A stretch of 53,590 nt of DNA from Verrucomicrobiaceae bacterium (GTDB taxonomy: Bacteria > Verrucomicrobiota > Verrucomicrobiia > Verrucomicrobiales > Verrucomicrobiaceae), in the NCBI GenBank assembly GCA_016795365.1, contig JAEUHN010000023.1, forward strand, positions 1 through 53,590. The letters are read 5' to 3'. Below the pieces are notes generated by a model. The model was not told where the DNA came from. It made no database searches and was given only the letters and a program-made list of their open reading frames with translations. Position numbers and translations under genes: made by a program. Below, piece after piece: positions 1-6,880 of this stretch; position 1 is the first letter of the stretch, and each line of letters opens with the position of its first letter.

Positions 1-45
1 GCGCCTTAACCGTAGCTCTACCAGTCCGCCAATCTGCCCTTTTAT

Positions 46-750
46 ATGACCGGCATCGCATTTCATGCATCTCTGCACCGCTGGGCGTTCTTCGTCACTC
101 TAACCTTCGCGTCGAAGGATGAGAGCGGGAACGCCTTAAACGTGCCTGGATTCATCGAAAGGCGGAAGATGCTGTTCGCATTCCTTCGGGAAGCGGCCAA
201 TGGTCGCAAGAAGAACAAGGCCGGGAAGCGTATCGAATCGCTTCCTTTCGCCCGTCTCTTGTGGCTTGTCCGTGAAGAGCGAGGGGAGCAAAAGGGGCGT
301 TACCACTTCCATATTCTGTTAGATGGTCTGCCACCCACCCGCATAAACAAAACCGAATGCTTCGCGCTCAAAGCCGTTTGGCGTGGCGTGGGCGGCGGTT
401 TCGCAGATGTGCGGTTATACGATACCGGACTCCCTGGGGTGTCGTATGTAATGAAGGGCCTGGAACAGTGGTCTCGTGTGAACGCAAACGCATACGAAAT
501 GCGCAAGTTCACCGAAGACGAACAAGACCGAATGCTGATCCTTTCCGAGTCGTGCCGCAAGAAGTGGCAGCACGAGGCGAGCACGAGAGGGGCTTCAGGG
601 GGCGCAAGTGACGCCGTTATCACGGGTTTGCGATCGTTGGCCAGTCGAAAGACTGGGGGCCGGAAGTTGTCTAAGGAAGTGACCGAGAAGGAGTTGCGTT
701 CAGGCTGGGGTCTGAATATGCATCCTGCGGGTATTTCCTTAGTCAAATAA
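46..750 (+). CDS. HUH-type phage replication initiation protein
   Basis: Probable rolling-circle replication initiator of the filamentous phage, nicking the plus-strand origin and joining the ends. Seen: an N-terminal beta-strand motif FVTLTF near residues 16-21 (motif I), the metal-binding HUH motif H-F-H at about residues 87-89 inside YHFHILLDG, and a candidate catalytic tyrosine motif Y-V-M-K at about 134-137. The length of 234 aa fits small inovirus or microvirus-type Rep proteins. The ATG at 46 is preceded by an open frame back to a stop at 13, so the start is not certain. The basic C-terminal tail lacks a recognisable domain. Family assignment rests on motifs and context, not on an alignment. 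Confidence 0.75.
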   Translation: MTGIAFHASLHRWAFFVTLTFASKDESGNALNVPGFIERRKMLFAFLREAANGRKKNKAGKRIESLPFARLLWLVREERGEQKGRYHFHILLDGLPPTRINKTECFALKAVWRGVGGGFADVRLYDTGLPGVSYVMKGLEQWSRVNANAYEMRKFTEDEQDRMLILSESCRKKWQHEASTRGASGGASDAVITGLRSLASRKTGGRKLSKEVTEKELRSGWGLNMHPAGISLVK

Positions 751-818
751 GGCTCCGCCCAAGGGCAAGGAGCCGGAGAATCCGAGGCACGAGGATACCG
801 GCTCCGCCCGCAGGGCGG
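751..818. other. Paired hairpins after rep, candidate phage origin or terminator
   Basis: Immediately after the rep stop lie two stem-loops. The first (751-774) pairs GGCTCC with GGAGCC around an inner GCCC/GGGC stem. The second (804-818) pairs CCGCCC with GGGCGG around a GCA loop. There is no T-run after either. In filamentous phages such hairpins form the replication origin or packaging signal, so that role is possible, but it is inferred from position only. Confidence 0.35.
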
Positions 819-921
819 CGACTTGAATGGGGAACCTATGCCCGCATGACACGATCAAGCCAACAACGGCGCGACTGGCTCGGCAGCATCCGAGGATAAC
901 GACAACACACACAACACTGCT

Positions 922-1137
922 ATGATGAAGCTCAACACCTGGAAGAATAAGCTCGCCGCGATGGTCGCCGTGGGCACCGTATCTGCTGCGTCTGCGGCGA
1001 AGGCTGCCTTGATCGACGATGCCGTCGATTCGCTCGAAGGCCTGGCTACTCCAGTGGCATCTGGTGCCGCTGCCTTGTTCGCTATTACGCTGGTCTTCAT
1101 GGGCCTGCGCTATGCGCGCCGCCTCGCCAGCAAGTAG
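922..1137 (+). CDS. Major coat protein (pVIII-like) of filamentous phage
   Basis: A 71-residue precursor with the layout of an inovirus major coat protein. It has a basic N-terminus, then an alanine-rich signal peptide ending ASAAKA with predicted cleavage near residue 29. The short mature chain has an acidic start (LIDDAVDSLEG), one membrane segment (about residues 46-62) and a basic C-terminus (RYARRLASK) that would face the DNA. The mature length of about 42-43 residues fits pVIII. Two ATG codons are adjacent; no clear ribosome binding site is seen. It lies between the hairpin region and the minor coat genes, as in other filamentous phages. Confidence 0.8.
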   Translation: MMKLNTWKNKLAAMVAVGTVSAASAAKAALIDDAVDSLEGLATPVASGAAALFAITLVFMGLRYARRLASK

Positions 1138-1156
1138 GCCAACCTGGAGCCCTGTC

Positions 1157-1408
1157 ATGGTTTACCTGCAGATTCCTGACGCGACGGTCGCCGTCCTGGT
1201 GGACGGTCGGAGTCTGACGGGGCCGTGGCAGGGCTTCGTTGCCGGTGTCCAAGATGGCACCGGCTTCATCGTTCATGGCACCGTCAGCGTGAGCTCGGCG
1301 GGCGTCGTGTTGGAGTCCGAGTTAATTCCTCAAGAGGTCGCTATCTTATGGCCCTGCGTGCTTGCCTTCTTCCTCGCTGGTTTGCGTTTTGCGCGTTCCT
1401 TGCGTTAG
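1157..1408 (+). CDS. Small phage protein with C-terminal membrane segment
   Basis: An 83-residue reading frame begins 19 bp after the coat gene, with GGAG seven bases before the ATG. The N-terminal part is a beta-rich hydrophilic stretch; the last 23 residues (starting VAILWPCVLAFFLAG) form a probable membrane helix. Its 3' end overlaps the signal-peptide region of the next gene by 61 bp in another frame, so part of the hydrophobicity could be a by-product of the overlap. I do not recognise a family. Position between major coat and attachment protein suggests a minor structural or assembly protein. Confidence 0.5.
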   Translation: MVYLQIPDATVAVLVDGRSLTGPWQGFVAGVQDGTGFIVHGTVSVSSAGVVLESELIPQEVAILWPCVLAFFLAGLRFARSLR

Positions 1409-2733
1409 CTTGTTCGGCCCGCGCTGACACGTGGAGCCTACCTTACACGACGTTTGCCGTCACGGTCCCTGCTGGGCATACAGGAACGGGCTTCTGGCTC
1501 ATGTATGGCGGCAGCGATCCGAACGCTACGCCTCGCGCTTTCATCAATCAGGGCTTTAGCTCGGTTTACTCGTCTTCGGTCACCTATGATCGTTCGATGT
1601 CCGTCAACGTCGGGCCTGTCACATCGAGCCAACCGTTTTACGTGATCGCTGGTTACAAGGAAGGCAGCACTTACAATTTCCTGTTCTGGAAGAACGCGTT
1701 TAATGCTACCGCGAATCCTAACGGCACTTCGAACAGCGGGGGCTTCAATTCGAGCGGGAACGCCACCGGAAGCAACGGGCTTCCCGTCGATTCGAACGGT
1801 AACAACGTGCCGACCGAGACTAACAACCGCTGGGACAAGGAAGTCGAGCTAACGAACGATTCTGACGGCGTGAAGACGTTTCGAATCACGACGAAGGATG
1901 CCAACGGAAACATCATCTCCGTGAAGACGCTCACAGTCGGGCCGGGGGCCAAGGTGCCGTGGAAGATGAGCAGCAACACCCCTTTCACCTATCAGATTGA
2001 CGAAGCATCAACGGTGGATGGTGGAGAAACCGCGTGGGACCCGGTAGAGAGTGGCTCGGCCGTCGGCACGACACCGACGCAGAACGGCGGAGCAGCAACG
2101 CCAACCGGGGCCACAAGCTCACAAGGTGGTTCTGCCGTCCCTACTCCTTCGCCTGAGCTTGCAAGCGTGCCTAACGAGACAAGGCCGGGCACGAGCCCGG
2201 ACCCGAACGCAGAAGCGAGGCACAAAGAAATCAGGGGCGAGTTGCAGCGTATCGCATCGCAGGACAAGGCCGCGATGGACAAGGCGCACGCGGATGCCGT
2301 CGCCGATGGCGTCATTCAGCGATCAGCGCTTGATTCTCTAAAGGACATTCAAAGCAAGCTGTCCTCGTCTTCGGCCACGTCCACGGCGACGGGCCTGGGT
2401 GGCACGGGTATAACCGGCACGATTCCCGACGAGTCCGCGATTTCTTACACAGCGGGACAAACGAAGGCCACCGAAACGAAAGCGGGCATGGATTTGATCA
2501 AAGGCGATCTCGTGGCGCTGCAAAACCGTCTAGTCGGTGGCATCAACACCAACGCGGCGCTTGCGTGGACGATTGAGTTTCCTAGCTTCGGGACGCGTGT
2601 GATCTCGCTCGAGGGCTTCGCCTCCTGGATCGGGCAAGCGAGGGCCTTCATTCTCTATTTCGTCGCTTATAAAGCGATCATGGACATAATCAGTGTTCTT
2701 AGGGGCACGTTTGCAGATGAGGGCAAAGTATGA
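1348..2733 (+). CDS. Secreted minor coat / attachment-type protein (pIII-like)
   Basis: The start chosen is the ATG preceded by AAGAGG. It gives a signal peptide (CAFLALACSARA, cleavage near residue 26) that upstream starts would bury. The 461-residue protein has an N-terminal beta-rich region, a low-complexity linker rich in N, G, S and T (about residues 115-165), a second globular part, a proline/threonine-rich linker, and a C-terminal hydrophobic helix (AFILYFVAYKAIMDII) anchoring it in the membrane before release. Signal peptide, glycine/serine linkers and C-terminal anchor match the layout of pIII receptor-binding proteins. No sequence similarity to a named pIII is claimed. Its stop overlaps the next ATG (ATGA), indicating translational coupling. 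Confidence 0.7.
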   Translation: MALRACLLPRWFAFCAFLALACSARADTWSLPYTTFAVTVPAGHTGTGFWLMYGGSDPNATPRAFINQGFSSVYSSSVTYDRSMSVNVGPVTSSQPFYVIAGYKEGSTYNFLFWKNAFNATANPNGTSNSGGFNSSGNATGSNGLPVDSNGNNVPTETNNRWDKEVELTNDSDGVKTFRITTKDANGNIISVKTLTVGPGAKVPWKMSSNTPFTYQIDEASTVDGGETAWDPVESGSAVGTTPTQNGGAATPTGATSSQGGSAVPTPSPELASVPNETRPGTSPDPNAEARHKEIRGELQRIASQDKAAMDKAHADAVADGVIQRSALDSLKDIQSKLSSSSATSTATGLGGTGITGTIPDESAISYTAGQTKATETKAGMDLIKGDLVALQNRLVGGINTNAALAWTIEFPSFGTRVISLEGFASWIGQARAFILYFVAYKAIMDIISVLRGTFADEGKV

Positions 2734-3116
2734 TTCCGCAATGGTTCACCGACAAACTCCGCAGCTGGTTCTCTGATCTCCAGGGACCGCTAAATAAGAT
2801 TTGGGAATTCGCTTACCACGGGGGCAACATCGTCTTGTCACTGCTCGCCTTTTGTATGTCTCCGGTGGGCTTCTTTGTTGGTCTGGTGGCTGTCTTTTAC
2901 ACGCAAAAAGATGCTCTTTTTGCCGCTGTCCATTCGCAGCTCGTTTATATCACGTCGCTGATCCCGTCATATTCGACGGATTATTTATGGGTCGGTCAGC
3001 TTAACCGAGTCTTTCCCCTCGTGGAGTCGCTTCTCATTGTGCAAGCGCTCATCTCTCTGCGCATCGCAACCGTTGCTTTCCGCATCGTGAAATCCTGGGT
3101 CCCAACCGTAAGCTAA
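2730..3116 (+). CDS. pVI-like phage membrane protein
   Basis: A 128-residue hydrophobic protein with about three predicted membrane segments: roughly 25-50 (starting NIVLSLLAFCMSPVGFFVG), a middle region and 92-115. It is coupled to the upstream attachment gene by a 4-bp ATGA overlap and sits 6 bp before the Zot gene. In filamentous phages the gene between pIII and pI is the minor coat protein pVI, which is small and mostly hydrophobic. Assignment rests on size, hydrophobicity and position. Confidence 0.6.
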   Translation: MIPQWFTDKLRSWFSDLQGPLNKIWEFAYHGGNIVLSLLAFCMSPVGFFVGLVAVFYTQKDALFAAVHSQLVYITSLIPSYSTDYLWVGQLNRVFPLVESLLIVQALISLRIATVAFRIVKSWVPTVS

Positions 3117-3122
3117 TCACCT

Positions 3123-4352
3123 ATGTTTCAGCTTGTAGAAGGCACGATGGGAGGTGGCAAGACGTATTACGTCGTTGAACAATGTTTGAAGGCGATGCGC
3201 GAGGGTGCTATCGTCCACACAAACATAGCCTTTCGTGAAGACGTTCTCGAGGAGCTCGGGTTGTTGCATCTCCTCGTTAAGTTGCCACCGAATTACAAAG
3301 ACTGGGAGGGCGTGCTCAACGCAGGGGAGGAGGGGGCCGAGAACGTGTGGGCCGTCGACGAATCGTCGGTGCTGTTTCACATGTATGACCAGCTCGCGAC
3401 GAAGTCGGACCAATCGAAGCGCGAGTTTTTCGAGCTTTTGACGATGGTCCGCAAGGCTGGCCTGGAGACGTATTTTATCGCGCAGCACGCGGGCAACGTG
3501 GACGTGGCAATTCGCAATCTGGCCGAGTCTCGCGTCATGTGCGTGAACCAGGAGCGGCTTCCCTTCCTCGGTCCGATTATCGCGGCTGTCCTGGGTCGCT
3601 TTAAACGCATCCACAAAAATCAAGTGGGCCTCCGCCTCGGCTCAACGTGGCACCGATTCAATGCCGAGGTTGGCAGGGCATACGTGACCGAGGATCTGCA
3701 AGGCAAGGCCTCCAAGTTGAACAAACGCGTTCAACGGGTGAAGAAGAAAGAAGGGGTTCCTGTTTGGGTCGCGGCCCTCATCATTGCGGTAACTCTCGTG
3801 CTTTGCGTGGGTGCTTATCTGGCTTGGTCGGGCCTCCGCAAAGTGACCGATCCCCACGAAGAAATGATGGCCAAGAAGAAAGCCGAACAAGAAAAGGCTT
3901 CCAAAAAAGCGGATGACACAAAGAAGCCAGTCGCCGAAAAAAAGGAAGACCCCAAGAGCGTCAAGGAAGCCATCTTCGGTTCCGAACGTGCGAACACATA
4001 CAAATTTGGTCCGCTGGAGATCGAGAATCATGTGCGTATCATCTGCAGCATTTCCGAAAGCCGATCACGCGGGCTTATCCTCCGTTGTCTTGGTGGCGAG
4101 CGTTTGACGGTGGGCGGTTCCATCGACGGCGGCGAGATCATTTCCATCATCCGTGATGGCGGATGGTTCTACTGTGACACAAACCACGGTCAGACGGTCG
4201 TCTGTCGCTATCTTTCGGGACCTGAACGGCTCGCCCTGTATCGCGAGGCCGCCAAGCCGGTTCCCCAGGTTGCTCCCGCTTCGTCGGGACCGCCCGCGCT
4301 TTCGTTGTTTGGTCCTTCTGAGCGCTCAACCTCAACCCTGGCCGGACCTTAG
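3123..4352 (+). CDS. zot: Zot/pI-family phage assembly ATPase
   Basis: Filamentous phage morphogenesis ATPase that drives extrusion of the virion through the envelope. Seen: Walker A GTMGGGKT at residues 7-14, a Walker B-like strand VWAVDES at about residues 76-82, a single membrane segment at about 212-235 (starting VPVWVAALIIAVTLVL), then a lysine/glutamate-rich charged stretch and a C-terminal domain of about 110 residues. The order N-terminal ATPase, one membrane helix, periplasmic C-domain is diagnostic for the Zot family. The length of 409 aa is normal. It is the marker gene that most firmly identifies the region as an inovirus. Confidence 0.9.
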   Translation: MFQLVEGTMGGGKTYYVVEQCLKAMREGAIVHTNIAFREDVLEELGLLHLLVKLPPNYKDWEGVLNAGEEGAENVWAVDESSVLFHMYDQLATKSDQSKREFFELLTMVRKAGLETYFIAQHAGNVDVAIRNLAESRVMCVNQERLPFLGPIIAAVLGRFKRIHKNQVGLRLGSTWHRFNAEVGRAYVTEDLQGKASKLNKRVQRVKKKEGVPVWVAALIIAVTLVLCVGAYLAWSGLRKVTDPHEEMMAKKKAEQEKASKKADDTKKPVAEKKEDPKSVKEAIFGSERANTYKFGPLEIENHVRIICSISESRSRGLILRCLGGERLTVGGSIDGGEIISIIRDGGWFYCDTNHGQTVVCRYLSGPERLALYREAAKPVPQVAPASSGPPALSLFGPSERSTSTLAGP

Positions 4353-4356
4353 ACAC

Positions 4357-4458
4357 ATGTGGGAAATCATCGTCAGTTCTTTCGCGGTCGGCTGGCTCCT
4401 CGGCTCCGGAATCTATGTAGCTTTCAGACTCGTGAACGCAGATAAAACAAACGAATAG
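4357..4458 (+). CDS. 33-residue membrane protein (pVII/pIX-like)
   Basis: A 33-residue frame starting 5 bp after the Zot stop. It has a single hydrophobic helix (residues 3-24, beginning EIIVSSFAVGWLLGSG) and a short charged tail. Its size equals that of the end-cap proteins pVII and pIX of classical filamentous phages (33 and 32 residues). Those lie elsewhere in the classical gene order, so the equivalence is an inference from size and topology. Confidence 0.5.
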   Translation: MWEIIVSSFAVGWLLGSGIYVAFRLVNADKTNE

Positions 4459-4466
4459 GAAACAAT

Positions 4467-4679
4467 ATGATGCTATTAACCAGCGATCAGGTGGAAATGC
4501 TTACGGATATGGGGCTCGATCTCGAGTCTCTGACAGAAGAAGAAGTTGCGGAGATTCTCGCGGAAGCTGGCGCGGCTTTCGAAGAATCCGAAGAAGCTTA
4601 CGAAGAGCAGGAGTTGCAAACTGTCGAGTCTGGAATGACCATCGAGGAAGCACTGCACGCCATGCCCGAGGGATTTTAA
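4467..4679 (+). CDS. Small acidic phage protein, function unknown
   Basis: A 70-residue, strongly acidic protein (long runs of E with A and L, for example LTEEEVAEILAEAG). It is preceded by AGGAAAC, a usable ribosome binding site, 8 bp after the previous gene. It is likely helical and soluble, with no membrane segment. I do not recognise a family. An acidic mimic or a single-strand DNA-binding regulator are possible roles, but nothing in the sequence decides. Confidence 0.55.
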   Translation: MMLLTSDQVEMLTDMGLDLESLTEEEVAEILAEAGAAFEESEEAYEEQELQTVESGMTIEEALHAMPEGF

Positions 4680-4692
4680 CTGGGTTCTCTCT

Positions 4693-4794
4693 ATGGCTAT
4701 TCGCCTGGCTCTCGCGCTTGTTCTTGCTCACGGGCTCCTCGCTTTGGCCTGGCTAGTGTTCGGGGATCGTGTCGCGTTCTCGCTGGGGCCGTAG
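4693..4794 (+). CDS. Second 33-residue membrane protein (pVII/pIX-like)
   Basis: Begins ATG GCT ATT CGC and ends at the TAG just before the terminator. The product has an alanine/leucine-rich single membrane helix (ALALVLAHGLLALAWLVFG) and a short tail DRVAFSLGP. It is the same length as the 33-residue protein after Zot, so the phage has a pair of tiny membrane proteins, as expected for pVII plus pIX. No strong ribosome binding site is seen upstream. Confidence 0.45.
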   Translation: MAIRLALALVLAHGLLALAWLVFGDRVAFSLGP

Positions 4795-4834
4795 CAGGCT
4801 CCTCGGAGGCAGGAAATTTTGCGGCCGCAAAAAG

Positions 4835-4873
4835 AAACCCCGGCACCTCTCGCGAGGGCCGGGGTTTTTCTTT
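4835..4873. terminator. Strong rho-independent terminator, probably bidirectional
   Basis: AAACCCCGGC pairs with GCCGGGGTTT (10 bp) around a loop that itself contains CTCGCGAG, followed by TTTTTCTTT. The left flank is A-rich (AAAAAGAAA), so the same hairpin also serves the converging minus-strand PAPS-reductase-like gene. Confidence 0.9.
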
Positions 4874-4955
4874 GTCACTCGGCTTTGCTCAGATCCGAGC
4901 GAGCTCGCTGGGCGAGGCGGATGCACTCTCTCAGGCTTTCGATTGCGCAGTCGAT

Positions 4956-5894
4956 TTACTTCGTCCTCTCTTCGTTGGTTTTTTCGATGTCGGCGGCCTT
5001 GTCAATGCACTGCGCAGCGCTTCGGATGTGAACTTCGATTGTCCCGGCTTGGTCGTAGTTCGGCCCATCAAGCATCGCGTCCGCTTCGGCCATGCAGAAC
5101 AGTCCGCATTGGATATTCGGGTCCGCGCCTTTTGGGTCTCCTTCTTCGATCTCGTCGAGGAAGATTGGCGAGCGTTCGCCGTCCTTGGTAATTCGGTTGA
5201 TCGTCGTGCCGATGTTACGTTCCAGCTTCGCCATGCGCTCGAAAATCGCCGGGAAGTGTTTTCGCACGCGCTTCCAGTAGTCCAGATTGTCGCGGGCTTT
5301 TACGCACCCGATGCAGTTGTTATTTCGGAAGCCCAGCCGATACATGGCTGGCAGTTCGATTCCCAGGCGGTCGAGGATTCCGAAGCAGTCTTGTTTGGTC
5401 AGATTCTTTTCAATCAGCGGGCATTCGATGATCCGCTCGAAGTTGTCGCGCTTCCATTTTTCCACCCGATGCCGCTCCTCGATCGTGTAGCCGAAGATTT
5501 CAGTGTCCCCGATTTCCCACACCTTGTCCCCAGGCTTCCGCTTCATCTCTGCCGTGCATGGTGCCCCTTGGTGGCTCACGATGAACCGCTTGGCCTCGAA
5601 CACCTGCCAGATGTCCGCATATTTCTCGCTTCGCGTGATCGTGATTTTCTGCCTGAACCACCGCTCACAGTCTGCGATGAAGCGGGCGTTGTCCTCATGT
5701 TCCGCGCCGGTGTCCGAGTAGTTGATTTCCACCGTGCCGTATTTCTCGATTGCGAGCTTCGTTGCCACGGCGGAAGCGGCTCCGCAGGAGAAGCGGCACA
5801 GCACACGCCCAGAAGGCCGAACAAGGCGATGCACGTAATGCCCACCAGCGGCGGCGCCGGTTTGCGGATTGGAGTCTGTTGCGCTGGTGGTCAT
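4956..5894 (-). CDS. Phage-type PAPS reductase-like protein
   Basis: Member of the phosphoadenosine phosphosulfate reductase / adenine nucleotide alpha-hydrolase superfamily. Seen: a modified PP-loop SCGAAS near the N-terminus in place of SGGxDS, followed by INYSDTG, and a cysteine cluster NNNCIGC plus QCGLFC near the C-terminus that could hold a metal or Fe-S site. Phage members of this family are common and their function is mostly unsettled: nucleotide or DNA modification (DndC-like chemistry) or sulfur metabolism. The start at the internal ATG gives 312 aa and clears the upstream gene; an upstream start adding 25 residues (M at 5969) is less likely because it overlaps that gene. It is convergent with the structural operon and may be a phage cargo gene. 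Confidence 0.75.
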   Translation of the reverse strand: MTTSATDSNPQTGAAAGGHYVHRLVRPSGRVLCRFSCGAASAVATKLAIEKYGTVEINYSDTGAEHEDNARFIADCERWFRQKITITRSEKYADIWQVFEAKRFIVSHQGAPCTAEMKRKPGDKVWEIGDTEIFGYTIEERHRVEKWKRDNFERIIECPLIEKNLTKQDCFGILDRLGIELPAMYRLGFRNNNCIGCVKARDNLDYWKRVRKHFPAIFERMAKLERNIGTTINRITKDGERSPIFLDEIEEGDPKGADPNIQCGLFCMAEADAMLDGPNYDQAGTIEVHIRSAAQCIDKAADIEKTNEERTK

Positions 5895-5919
5895 ACGTGA
5901 TCTTGATCGTTCATGGGAT

Positions 5920-6189
5920 TTAGTCGATGGTGATGAACTCGGCTTCTTCGTCGTCCCAGTGCGTGGCATTAACCCACGTGATCAAGTTTGCTTCCCTGAG
6001 CTCGTCCAGGCTCTTCCGAAATAGCCAACTGACGGCGTCCCGGTTGTCGGTCCGTCTCGCTAGCTCCAGGGCTGTGAATCCTCGCTTGGACGGCACGAGG
6101 TTTGCGACTTCCATCGCGCATAGGTTCCTATAGATCAGCTGCGCTTTAAAGCTCAGCTCCAGCAGTGTGTTGTTGTCTTCGGTCGTCAT
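5920..6189 (-). CDS. Small winged-helix-like protein, candidate phage regulator
   Basis: An 89-residue protein (107 if the GTG at 6243 is used). The stretch FTALELARRTDNRDAVSWLF followed by KSLDELREANLI has the helix-turn-helix plus third-helix pattern of a winged helix. The acidic C-terminus ends WDDEEAEFITID. It is the first gene of the minus-strand pair, opposite in direction to the phage structural genes, where filamentous phages often keep their lysogeny regulator. DNA binding is inferred from pattern only. Confidence 0.5.
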   Translation of the reverse strand: MTTEDNNTLLELSFKAQLIYRNLCAMEVANLVPSKRGFTALELARRTDNRDAVSWLFRKSLDELREANLITWVNATHWDDEEAEFITID

Positions 6190-6243
6190 AACAGAATAAC
6201 ATTTCTTTGAGCGAAGCTCGAAGACACCGTCCAAAAGGGACAC

Positions 6244-6395
6244 CGGCGAGCACTGTCATAAGGCCTGCGGCGAGCCCTCAGGCGAGGTTTCTGGGAGGGT
6301 CCATTTATGGAGACCCTGAAACCCGTTGACAGAGCGCAGCGGGTGGCCGCGAGCCCCCTGCACAGGGCGAGCCTAGCTATTGCCTACCGTATAAA
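6244..6395. other. Hairpin-rich non-coding stretch at prophage end
   Basis: Three short inverted repeats lie here: GCCTG/CAGGC (6263-6283), GGGTC/GACCC (6297-6316) and CCCTG/CAGGG (6356-6367). No gene was found. Clustered hairpins of this kind fit an intergenic origin or packaging signal of a single-stranded DNA phage, or the promoter region of the divergent winged-helix gene. A longer frame at 6396-6659 has no supporting features. Confidence 0.3.
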
Positions 6396-6591
6396 ATGCG
6401 CTTGCCAGTCTCAGAGAAGGACGGCGTTGAAGTCGAGCTTACGGAGCGTATAAGCTTCCGTCGTTTTGCTCAGTGCTTTACCTGCCGTCCAGTGGGCCGT
6501 GTAACGGGTGAAACCCTTCCAGAATTTTACCTACCGACACCATTAGCCTGGCTTTCGATATCTATTCGAACCAGGTTTGACGCTGCAGCAA

Positions 6592-6822
6592 ATGACCAAA
6601 CAAGAAACTTTCTTATTCCACACGAGGCAGCTCTCAGAGCATGCCAAAGAATTAGTTGACACTCAGAATAATCGCTCCAAGTCTCTACGGATAAAGGAAT
6701 TACGTCTGATAATCACGATGCTCGATCGCCAGTTAAGGGACATCGAGGATAAGCAACTATCTGATGAGATAGCGGCAAGAGTTCGAAGGGCTAGGAAAAT
6801 TGAAAATGGGCTGGAACAGTAA
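6592..6822 (+). CDS. Short helical protein of unknown function
   Basis: A 76-residue frame starting MTKQETFLFHTRQLSEHAK. It is rich in charged residues with heptad-like leucine/isoleucine spacing (LRIKELRLIITMLDRQLRDI), suggesting a coiled coil. Base composition is lower in GC than the surroundings. It ends 33 bp before the target duplication of the IS1-type transposon, so it belonged to whatever the transposon landed beside. No family was recognised and it may be a remnant. Confidence 0.35.
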   Translation: MTKQETFLFHTRQLSEHAKELVDTQNNRSKSLRIKELRLIITMLDRQLRDIEDKQLSDEIAARVRRARKIENGLEQ

Positions 6823-6854
6823 GAATAAAGCCCTATTCAATCAATGTCATGTAA

Positions 6855-6862
6855 AACCTAAT
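6855..6862 (+). repeat. Left target-site duplication AACCTAAT
   Basis: The 8 bases AACCTAAT directly abut the left inverted repeat and are repeated exactly at 9869-9876 after the right inverted repeat. A duplication of 8 bp is in the usual range for IS1-family insertions. Confidence 0.85.
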
Positions 6863-6875
6863 GGTGTCGGTGCCG
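6863..6875 (+). repeat. Left terminal inverted repeat
   Basis: GGTGTCGGTGCCG, identical to the reverse complement of the right end. Similarity continues more weakly inside (both ends share a TATG and an A/T-rich run). The transposase reading frame ends only about 6 bp inside it. Confidence 0.85.
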
Positions 6876-6880
6876 ATACA

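Larger units (their letters stand above)
1..6395. mobile_element. Filamentous (inovirus-like) prophage, left end cut by the window
   Basis: The plus-strand gene order matches a filamentous phage: HUH replication initiator, small secreted coat protein, large secreted attachment-type protein, pVI-like membrane protein, Zot/pI ATPase and tiny membrane proteins. A strong terminator then separates this block from two minus-strand genes (PAPS-reductase-like, winged-helix-like) that probably belong to the same element. No integrase is visible, as expected for phages that use host XerCD. No dif-like attachment site was recognised and the left boundary lies outside the window. The right boundary is a guess, placed after a hairpin-rich non-coding stretch. 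Confidence 0.75.

Noticed and set aside
1..39. tRNA-like sequence at the left edge (minus strand, Leu/Ser-type GGCGGACTGGTAGA)
   Set aside because: D-arm-like sequence is present but the anticodon stem does not pair properly and the 3' half is missing, so no tRNA is called.
6396..6659. Plus-strand frame of 87 codons between prophage and transposon
   Set aside because: No start signal, no family-like pattern, and it overlaps a better supported helical frame.
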